Below the pieces are notes generated by a model. The model was not told the origin of the DNA. It ran no database searches and was given only the letters and a program-made list of their open reading frames with translations. 38,026 nt of DNA from Clostridia bacterium (GTDB lineage: Bacteria; Bacillota; Clostridia; Oscillospirales; Acutalibacteraceae). Each line of letters starts with the position of its first letter. The stretch's first letter is position 1. A program made the position numbers and the translations under genes. The stretch is taken from contig JAGAOT010000016.1 of NCBI GenBank assembly GCA_017623615.1, positions 1 to 38,026 on the forward strand. Direction: 5' to 3'. This document shows positions 31,997 through 38,026 of the stretch, piece after piece.

Positions 31997-34414
31997 TTAG
32001 ATGTTCTTAAGAAGAGGACCGATGCCCGCGATTGCGCCGGGAATGCCCTTAAGAATCTTGCGGATGCCGCCCTTTTCGCCTGCAATCCATTTAACAAGGC
32101 CGTCTGCCATATCCTCGCTCATTACGCCGCCGCTCATGCTGATGAAATCGCGGAACGGAGTCTGCAGCGCGATTGCCTGCGCAAAGCCTGCGGGAACAAC
32201 CGTTGTGAGGAGCTTATAGAATCTTGCGCCGTTCTTTGTGTGCTTGCAGCTTTCAAAGGTGTCCTGAATGCTCAAAGCTCTGTTGGGGTCATAGTTTGCG
32301 GGGGGCAACTCTCTGCCGAGAACGGCAACAAACTGCTCCGCGGGCACGTTCTGAACATCGCCGCTGTAGTAAAGAGGAGCAACTGCCGAATAATCGGGAA
32401 TGTTTTCGGTTGAGCCGGAAACATTAACCGTTGCGGAAAGTCTTATATCTGCGCTTGATGCGCCGACGAGAATGTCAAATTCGCCGCTTTCAACGCACCA
32501 GTCGCTGATGTTAACGTTATAGAATGCAAATGCTCTCTTGTTGAGAGAAAGCTTGATTTCCTTTGCTTCGCCGGGGTTGAGCCATACCTTTTTGAAGGCT
32601 TTAAGCTCTTTTTCGGGTCTGTAGATTGTGCTTTCTTTATCGGCAACATAAAGCTGGGCAATTTCATAGCCGGGAACATCGCCCGTGTTCTTAACGTTTA
32701 ACGAAACGGTGAGAGTGTCGCCATCTGTCATTGAAGCCTTGTCAAGCTTAATGTCGGAATACTCAAAGGTTGTGTATGAAAGACCGTAGCCGAAGGGGTA
32801 ACGGACTGCTTTCTTTGCCTTTTCGTAGTATCTGTAGCCGATATAAACGCTCTCGCGGTATTCAACGCTTGCGGGGTTGCCGGGGAAGTTGTTGACTGCG
32901 GGAGTGTCGGCATAAACCATGGGATATGTTTCGGGCAGCTTGCCGCAGGGGTTAACCGCGCCGCTGATGATATCTGCAACCGCGCCTGCGCCCGCCTGAC
33001 CGCCGAGATATGAGTTAAGGATAGCCGCAACGCCGTCATTCCAAGGCATTTCAACGGGTGAGCCACCTGCAAGAACAACAACAACGTTCTTGTTTGCCTT
33101 GAGGATTTCGTTAACAAGGGCATCATGTGCGGCGGGCAGATTCATGTGGCTTCTGTCAAAGCCCTCTGCCTCGTATTCGTCTGTAAGACCGATGAAAAGA
33201 AGAACTGTTTCGCATCTTGCGGCAAGCTGTGCTGCTTCTGCGGCAAGGGCGGCGTTGTTCTTCGCCTTTTTCTGCTTGAGCTCATAGCCCTGAGCAAACT
33301 CAACATTGTAGCCCGCTTTCTGAAGCTCTTCGAGAGCGTTGTCAAGCTGTGTGGGGTTGATATGTGAGGAGCCTGCGCCCTGATATCTCGGAGTTCTTGC
33401 AAGCTCGCCGATAACAGCAACCTTGCCGCCCTTTTTGAGGGGAAGAATGCCGTTGTTTTTAAGAAGAACCATTGACTGCGCGGCAACCTTTCTTGCAAAG
33501 GGCTGGTCGTCCGCATCATTGTATGCATAGCCGGGCTTTGCGCCGTCAGCCGCTTTTTTGATAAGGTTGAGCATGTTGAGCGCTCTTTCGTTGAGAACAG
33601 CTTCGTCAAGAGTGCCGTTCTTAACAGCCTCAACAATCTTCTTTGCGCCGCTGCCCGAAGATGAGGGCATTTCAAGGTCGTTGCCGTTCTTGAGGCCAAG
33701 AACTCTGTTGTTAACTGCGCCCCAGTCGCTGACCACAACGCCGTCAAAGCCCCACTCATTGCGGAGAATTTCAAGCTGTGTGTGCTTGTTTTCGGAGCCG
33801 TGTGCGCCGTTAATCTTATTGTATGAGTTCATAACAGTCCAGGGCTTTGCCTTTTTAACGGCAATCTCAAATGCTGTGAGATAAATTTCACGGAGCGTTC
33901 TTTCGTCAACAACGGAATCGCAGGTCATTCTGCGGGTTTCCTGGCTGTTTGCGCAGAAGTGCTTGAGCGATGTGCCCACGCCCTGCGACTGAACGCCGTT
34001 GATAAAGCCCGCGGCAAGCTCACCCGCAAGAATCGGGTCCTCGGAGAAATATTCGAAGTTTCTGCCGCAGAGAGGTGAACGCTTCATGTTGATGCCGGGT
34101 CCGAGAAGCACGCCGACTTCTTCTTTAAGGCACTTTTTGCCGAGAGCAACACCCATTTCATAGAGAAGCTCGGGGTCCCATGAAGCGGCGGTTGTTGCCG
34201 CTGTGGGGTAGCTTATTGCGGGCACGCTGTTTGAAAGGCTGTCACCTTTTTTGCTGTAATCCTTTTTGCGAAGTCCGTGAGGTCCGTCGCAAACCATAAT
34301 TGAGGGGAAGCCGTACTTTTCCATGCCCTTGAGGTGCCAGAAATCCGCGCCGTCGCAGATAGCCGCCTTTTCTTCAAGAGTCATCTGAGCAAGAATTTCT
34401 CTGGGGTCTTTCAT
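31997..34414 (-). CDS. Beta-glucosidase-type glycoside hydrolase family 3
   Basis: An 805-residue enzyme. The N-terminal TIM-barrel domain includes MVCDGPHGLR, SYPTAATTAASWDPELLYEM, LLGPGINMKRSPLCGRNFEY and the nucleophile Asp230 in GFDGVVVSDWGAVN. The second domain has VLLKNNGILPLKKG and the acid/base region DEYEAEGFDRSHMNLP; a fibronectin-III-like domain follows (YEIAQLYVADKES). A ~100-residue C-terminal extension (LSIQDTFESCKH..., ending GIPGAIAGIGPLLKNI) goes beyond the usual domains. No signal peptide, hence intracellular. ATG 34414 follows TTAAGGAGGACATAACC. It follows rmuC by 13 bases. Confidence 0.93.
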   Translation of the reverse strand: MKDPREILAQMTLEEKAAICDGADFWHLKGMEKYGFPSIMVCDGPHGLRKKDYSKKGDSLSNSVPAISYPTAATTAASWDPELLYEMGVALGKKCLKEEVGVLLGPGINMKRSPLCGRNFEYFSEDPILAGELAAGFINGVQSQGVGTSLKHFCANSQETRRMTCDSVVDERTLREIYLTAFEIAVKKAKPWTVMNSYNKINGAHGSENKHTQLEILRNEWGFDGVVVSDWGAVNNRVLGLKNGNDLEMPSSSGSGAKKIVEAVKNGTLDEAVLNERALNMLNLIKKAADGAKPGYAYNDADDQPFARKVAAQSMVLLKNNGILPLKKGGKVAVIGELARTPRYQGAGSSHINPTQLDNALEELQKAGYNVEFAQGYELKQKKAKNNAALAAEAAQLAARCETVLLFIGLTDEYEAEGFDRSHMNLPAAHDALVNEILKANKNVVVVLAGGSPVEMPWNDGVAAILNSYLGGQAGAGAVADIISGAVNPCGKLPETYPMVYADTPAVNNFPGNPASVEYRESVYIGYRYYEKAKKAVRYPFGYGLSYTTFEYSDIKLDKASMTDGDTLTVSLNVKNTGDVPGYEIAQLYVADKESTIYRPEKELKAFKKVWLNPGEAKEIKLSLNKRAFAFYNVNISDWCVESGEFDILVGASSADIRLSATVNVSGSTENIPDYSAVAPLYYSGDVQNVPAEQFVAVLGRELPPANYDPNRALSIQDTFESCKHTKNGARFYKLLTTVVPAGFAQAIALQTPFRDFISMSGGVMSEDMADGLVKWIAGEKGGIRKILKGIPGAIAGIGPLLKNI

Positions 34415-34427
34415 GGTTATGTCCTCC

Positions 34428-35747
34428 TTAAATATCTGAACTTTCATTAATACCTAAAATTTCCTCGGCGTCGCCGCCGTCAATCTCTTCAACTCCGCGC
34501 AGCTTTTTGCGGATTATCTCGTTGCGCTTGCCCGCTTCGTCCAGCGATTTGCCCGCTTCGTCAATCTTCTGCCTTGCCTTTTGGAGCACAACGCCGAATT
34601 TGTCATACTGCACCTTGGCGGCGGCAAGAAGCACGCGCACTTCGTTGGCTTTTTCGTTTATCGCAACGGCTCGGAAGCCGAGAGAGAGTGAGTTGAGCAG
34701 GGCGGTGACCGTTGTGGGACCCGCAATCATAACATTGCACTCGCTGCGTATCTTTTCCGCAATGCCGGAGCGCGAGGAAGCGATTTCGGCATAGAGCCCC
34801 TCGGTTGCGAGATACATTATCGCATAGGGCGTTGTGAGCGGAACGTTGATATATTTGGTTATCGTTTTTGCCTCGCTCAAAACCCTTGCTTCAAGGGCTT
34901 TTCTTGCGGCGGCAAGTGCCTCGGCATCCGCGGAATCGGCGGCATCGCAAAGGCGCACATAATCCTCCATGGGGAACTTTGAGTCAATCGGCAGATAGGT
35001 TACTGCCCCGTCGCTTGACGGAATGCGGACGGCAAATTCAACCCTGTCCCTTGAATTGGGAACGCAGGCAAAGTTTGTTTCATACATGCCGGGGATTGTC
35101 TGGTCAAGTATTGCGCCGAGCTGAACCTCCGCCCATGTGCCTCGCGCCTTGACGTTGGTCAAAACTCTGTTGAGCGTTGTGACGTTTGCGGTAACGCCGT
35201 TTGAAAGCTCCTTCATTTCGCCGAGCGATTTATAAACATTTTCGAGTCTGTCGGAAACGCTTTTGAACGAGCTGTCGAGCCTTTGGGAAAGGGTTGAGGT
35301 CAGCTTTTCGTCAACGGTAACGCGCATCTGCTCCAGCTTCTTTTCGTTGCTCTCGCGCATGCGGTCAACCGCTTCGGTCAGAGCGCGGCTCTGCTTTTCG
35401 TTCTGCTCAATGTTGTTGAGTCTTATGGAGTTGAGCGATTCGGTGAGAGCCTTTTCGGTTTTGCCCTGATATTCGGTGTTATCAAGGCGAAGTTTTTCTA
35501 TCTTTTCGTTCATTTCGCCAAGGGATTTTGAGGTTTCAAGGCGCATCGCCTGCTGACCGCTCTGCATTTCGCGGCGGCTTCGCTCAAATTCCGAGCCGAG
35601 CGAATGCGAAAGCTCCGTCACCTTTTCGCCGACGGAATCAATTTTAATTGCCGTTTCCGGTGATTTGTTTTTCTTTTGCCCCGCAAGCAAAACGCACAGC
35701 AAAACGATAACCGCCGCAAGCAAGGCAATAATTATGTAAAATTCCAA
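34428..35747 (-). CDS. rmuC: DNA recombination protein RmuC
   Basis: A 439-residue protein with an N-terminal membrane helix (FYIIIALLAAVIVLLCVLLA), a long coiled coil (about 40-190, with repeated KIEKLRLDN / EKKLEQMRVT segments) and the conserved RmuC nuclease-like domain: RGTWAEVQLGAILDQTIPG, DRVEFAVRIP, LPIDSKFPMEDYVRLCDAAD, YAIMYLATEGLYAEI and GPTTVTALLNSLSLGFRA. RmuC family proteins limit aberrant recombination at repeats. The start is unusual: TTG at 35753 is only one base from GGAGG, whereas TTG at 35747, two codons later, is seven bases away and is preferred; no ATG is available. It heads the run with the GH3 and phosphoesterase genes. Confidence 0.93.
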   Translation of the reverse strand: MEFYIIIALLAAVIVLLCVLLAGQKKNKSPETAIKIDSVGEKVTELSHSLGSEFERSRREMQSGQQAMRLETSKSLGEMNEKIEKLRLDNTEYQGKTEKALTESLNSIRLNNIEQNEKQSRALTEAVDRMRESNEKKLEQMRVTVDEKLTSTLSQRLDSSFKSVSDRLENVYKSLGEMKELSNGVTANVTTLNRVLTNVKARGTWAEVQLGAILDQTIPGMYETNFACVPNSRDRVEFAVRIPSSDGAVTYLPIDSKFPMEDYVRLCDAADSADAEALAAARKALEARVLSEAKTITKYINVPLTTPYAIMYLATEGLYAEIASSRSGIAEKIRSECNVMIAGPTTVTALLNSLSLGFRAVAINEKANEVRVLLAAAKVQYDKFGVVLQKARQKIDEAGKSLDEAGKRNEIIRKKLRGVEEIDGGDAEEILGINESSDI

Positions 35748-35824
35748 GCGCAATCCTCCATTATAGTTATATATTGTAATAATAACATAAAATTAAAGGA
35801 TTAGCAATAAAAAATTTGCACTTG

Positions 35825-35853
35825 TTGATATTTTGTGATTTGTGTGGTAGAAT
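35825..35853 (+). promoter_or_regulatory. Promoter of mtnN
   Basis: TTGATA (35825-35830), 17 bases, TAGAAT (35848-35853). The mRNA would begin just before the palindrome at 35866. Confidence 0.65.
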
Positions 35854-35865
35854 GGGTGCGTTACC

Positions 35866-35895
35866 GTAGGGGACGGCGTCCTCGACGTCCCGTGC
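35866..35895 (+). repeat. GTAGGGG palindrome in the mtnN leader
   Basis: GTAGGGG with an imperfect stem GGGACG...CGTCCC around GCGTCCTCGA, a divergent member of the family. Between promoter and start codon it would form a hairpin in the 5' leader. Confidence 0.75.
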
Positions 35896-35920
35896 AAAAC
35901 AATTATTAAGGAGCATAAAA

Positions 35921-36610
35921 ATGGTCGGAATCATCGGTGCAATGCACATTGAAGTTGAAACAATAAAATCGCTTATGGAAAACAAAACCGCCGAAACAAT
36001 AAGCGGCGTTGAATATGTTAGTGGCACGCTTCACGGCAGGGAAATTGTGACAGCCGTTTGCGGAATAGGCAAGGTTGCCGCCGCGATGTGCGCCCAGACA
36101 ATGATTCTTAAATATGCGCCCGACTGCATAATCAACACGGGTGTCGGCGGAAACCTTTCAACAAAGCTTGCAATAGGCGACATCGCCGTTGCCGAAAGCC
36201 TTGTTCAGCACGATATGGACACCTCTGCCCTCGGCGACCCCGTGGGGCTTATTTCGGGCATAAATATCGTTAACATTCCCGCCGATGCGGGCGTTGCCGA
36301 AACCCTTGCAAAGGGCGTTGAAACCCTTGAAAACGTTAAGGCTGTCAAGGGCGTTATCGCTTCGGGCGACCAATTTATCGCAAGCGCGGAAAAGAAGCGG
36401 TTCATCGTTGAAAATTTTGATGCTGTCGTGTGCGAAATGGAGGGCGCAAGCATCGCGCAGGTATGCTTCACAAACGGCGTGCCCTTCGGCGTTGTGCGCG
36501 CTGTTTCGGACTGCGCCGACGGCTCATCACACATGGATTACAGAGAATTTCTTCCCGTTGCGGCAGCAAACGCAGCAAAGCTGATTGAATATTTCGTAAT
36601 ACACTCATAA
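35921..36610 (+). CDS. mtnN: 5'-methylthioadenosine/S-adenosylhomocysteine nucleosidase
   Basis: A 229-residue enzyme cleaving MTA and SAH to adenine and the thioribose, recycling methyl-cycle products and feeding AI-2/methionine salvage. Typical motifs: MVGIIGAMHIEVETIKSLM with the catalytic Glu (E11), CGIGKVAAAMCAQ, NTGVGGNLSTKLAIGDI, ASGDQFIAS, VCEMEGASIAQVC with the substrate-binding Glu and VRAVSDCADG with the catalytic Asp. Length is normal. ATG 35921 after TTAAGGAGCATAAAA. Single-gene unit with promoter and terminator. Confidence 0.96.
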   Translation: MVGIIGAMHIEVETIKSLMENKTAETISGVEYVSGTLHGREIVTAVCGIGKVAAAMCAQTMILKYAPDCIINTGVGGNLSTKLAIGDIAVAESLVQHDMDTSALGDPVGLISGINIVNIPADAGVAETLAKGVETLENVKAVKGVIASGDQFIASAEKKRFIVENFDAVVCEMEGASIAQVCFTNGVPFGVVRAVSDCADGSSHMDYREFLPVAAANAAKLIEYFVIHS

Positions 36611-36638
36611 ACGGCGGTTTTCCGCCGTTTTCTTTTTT
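36609..36638 (+). terminator. Terminator of mtnN
   Basis: AAACGGCGG-TTTT-CCGCCGTTT directly at the stop codon, followed by TCTTTTTT. Confidence 0.92.
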
Positions 36639-36678
36639 GTAACTTTTTTCTTATAATTTTGAAAATATATAATGTGTT

Positions 36679-36710
36679 TTGTTGACAATCAACAACATAT
36701 TTGCTAAAAT
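36679..36710 (+). promoter_or_regulatory. Promoter with palindromic operator candidate
   Basis: TTGACA (36682-36687), 17 bases, TAAAAT (36705-36710). The -35 is embedded in a perfect palindrome TTGTTGA-CAA-TCAACAA (36679-36695), a plausible repressor site covering the -35. The start codon of the SCP2-like gene is 36 bases downstream of the -10. Confidence 0.75.
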
Positions 36711-36746
36711 AAATTGACTGTATTTTCTTTAAAGGAGGAAATTAAC

Positions 36747-37505
36747 ATGATTGACCAGAGAACCCTTGCTTATATCAATCTTTACGGCGTTCTGGGAACT
36801 CTTGAAAACCTCTGTGAGCTTGCTCCCGAAGCGGAGAGCATTCTTACCAACAAAAAGCCCATTTCCATCGGCTTTGAGGTTAAAGGCGGTCCCAGCGCAA
36901 CAATCACTTTTAACAAGGGCAGATGCAGAATGGAGCAGGGCTGCGCAAAATGCGACGTTAAGCTCCCGTTCAGCTCCTGCGAAAAATTCAACGGTCTTAT
37001 TGACGGCACGGTTACTCCCATCCCCTCAAAGGGCTTTCAGCACATTAAATTTTTGCTGAACGACTTCACAAAGCTCACCGACCTGCTCAATAAGTATATG
37101 CGACCCGACCCCGCCGATTTGGAGGACGAGGATTTCTTCAGAATCAGCACAACCCTCATGATGTATACTATCTCCGTTGCCATTGCCCAGATTGGCAATA
37201 ACGACGAGATTGGCAAATTCTCCGCAAGCAACATGGTTGACGGCGAAATTGCTTTCAGCATCAAGGGCGGTCCCGCCGCAACAGTCAGAGTTAAAGACCA
37301 CAGACTTCTTGCAATCAAAAAGCCCAGCGAGGCTCCCAGAGCAATCATGGAGTTTTCAAGCATCAAGCTTGCAAGGGATTTGTTTGACGGCAAGGTTAAC
37401 GCCATTGCTTGCGTAGGCAGCGGCGATATCGTTATGAAGGGCATGATTTCAATGCTCGACAACCTTAACAGAATTCTTGACAGAGTTGCTCTGTATCTTG
37501 CATAA
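36747..37505 (+). CDS. SCP2-like protein with internal duplication, unknown role
   Basis: A 252-residue protein from ATG 36747 (TTAAAGGAGGAAATTAAC upstream). After a helical N-terminus it holds two similar halves: ISIGFEVKGGPSATITFNKG...FNGLIDGTVTPIPSKG...DLLNKYM, and GEIAFSIKGGPAATVRVKDH...RDLFDGKVNAIACVGSGDI...NRILDRV. The KGGP-x-AT strand pair, the [LF]xG[TK]V turn and the closing amphipathic helix recur in both, resembling the SCP2 sterol-carrier-like fold that binds hydrophobic ligands. The first half has a Cys-rich loop (GRCRMEQGCAKCDV). I know no function for this arrangement. The class III aminotransferase gene follows 13 bases after its stop, so they probably act together. Confidence 0.75.
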   Translation: MIDQRTLAYINLYGVLGTLENLCELAPEAESILTNKKPISIGFEVKGGPSATITFNKGRCRMEQGCAKCDVKLPFSSCEKFNGLIDGTVTPIPSKGFQHIKFLLNDFTKLTDLLNKYMRPDPADLEDEDFFRISTTLMMYTISVAIAQIGNNDEIGKFSASNMVDGEIAFSIKGGPAATVRVKDHRLLAIKKPSEAPRAIMEFSSIKLARDLFDGKVNAIACVGSGDIVMKGMISMLDNLNRILDRVALYLA

Positions 37506-37518
37506 GGAGGTTTCTGAA

Positions 37519-38026
37519 ATGAGTATGAAGATTAATACACACGAAAAAAGCGCAGAGCTCTTTCAGAGAGCCGCAAAAGTAATTCCCTCAGGTCTTTACG
37601 GCCATCAGGGCCCCGCAGAGGGCTGCTGCATCCCCGTTTCGGCATATCCCCTTTTCAGCCAGAAGGCTCAGGGCACATATTTCTGGGATGTTGACGGCAA
37701 CAAATACATAGACTACATGTGCGCATACGGTCCCAACGTTCTCGGTTACAATGACCCCGACGTTGACAAGGCTGTTATGGAGCAGATGAAGATTGAAAAC
37801 TGCGTTACCGCTCCCTCAACAAAGATTATCGAATTTGCAGAGCTTATGGTTGACACCGTTGCTTCCGCAGACTGGGCATTCTTTGCAAAGAACGGCGGCG
37901 ACACAACCACCGCGGCTATCATGACCGCAAGAGCAGCCACCCACAGAAAGAAGATTATCTTCGTTAAGGGCTATTATCACGGCGTTGCTCCCTGGTGCCA
38001 GAAGGTTGACTACCCCGGCGTTATCC
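37519..38026 (+). CDS. Class III PLP-dependent aminotransferase (3' end outside window)
   Basis: 169 residues are visible of a longer protein. SAELFQRAAKVIPSGLYGHQ, then GTYFWDVDGNKYIDYMCAYG and AFFAKNGGDTTTAAIMTARA are typical of the N-terminal third of HemL-like class III aminotransferases (GSA aminomutase and related omega-transaminases). The PLP lysine lies outside the window. The CVTAPST and KNGGDTT segments resemble the subgroup annotated as aspartate aminotransferase family protein, not true HemL. ATG 37519 is preceded by ATAAGGAGGTTTCTGAA and is co-transcribed with the SCP2-like gene. Confidence 0.88.
   Translation, partial: MSMKINTHEKSAELFQRAAKVIPSGLYGHQGPAEGCCIPVSAYPLFSQKAQGTYFWDVDGNKYIDYMCAYGPNVLGYNDPDVDKAVMEQMKIENCVTAPSTKIIEFAELMVDTVASADWAFFAKNGGDTTTAAIMTARAATHRKKIIFVKGYYHGVAPWCQKVDYPGVI

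Overview
The window reads as chromosomal DNA of a Gram-positive Clostridia-type anaerobe, probably an uncultured gut Oscillospirales/Ruminococcaceae relative. The signs are AGGAGG-type ribosome binding sites with frequent GTG/TTG starts, a Gram-positive LexA box, a TnpW/serine-recombinase element end, DUF4474 and CD1247-type proteins, and a chromosome full of short GTAGGGG palindromic repeats. The taxonomic placement is inference.

Layout. Bases 1-3405 are the recombination end of an integrated mobilizable or conjugative element: a MobA/MobL relaxase cut by the left edge, TnpW, and a large serine recombinase. The host-like part starts in the next ~100 bases: a phosphodiesterase-superfamily protein, a leaderless Cu/Zn superoxide dismutase, a MarR-regulated heterodimeric ABC exporter (5.3-9.5 kb, minus strand), then a minus-strand run of rlmD, a four-helix-bundle gene, a NimA-like flavoprotein, an acyltransferase and a small membrane protein. 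At 13.8 kb is a secreted Ig-like/DUF4474 protein. At 15.0-17.4 kb is a compact five-gene cassette (small protein, tail-fibre/baseplate-like protein, XhlA-like membrane coiled coil, holin, NlpC/P60 endolysin) behind a strong promoter covered by a perfect SOS (LexA) palindrome, with no other phage genes nearby. The rest is metabolism and housekeeping: melA (GH4), an Eis-like acetyltransferase with a D,D-carboxypeptidase, a phosphoesterase with an M24 peptidase, efp with a CD1247-type protein, a DUF3298 lipoprotein, a GH78 rhamnosidase, a giant double phosphoesterase, a GH3 beta-glucosidase, rmuC, mtnN, and a duplicated SCP2-like protein ahead of a class III aminotransferase that runs off the right edge.

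The most striking structure occurs twice. Each of the two four-helix-bundle (23S-rRNA-IVP/Avd-like) genes, at 11640-11993 and 24696-25046, is preceded by an array of eight short linkers, four in one orientation and then four inverted, with small hairpins of unrelated sequence between them. The arrays fill the space between the stop codon of the upstream gene and the ribosome binding site of the four-helix-bundle gene. The linker is GCGATAT in one array and AGTNNTATT in the other, yet the 4+4 architecture is the same. The first copy is also bracketed by a 20-bp direct repeat. This looks like a small mobile cassette made of a protein gene plus a structured DNA/RNA array, and it is the best candidate here for an undescribed system. 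The SOS-controlled phage-derived lysis cassette is second.
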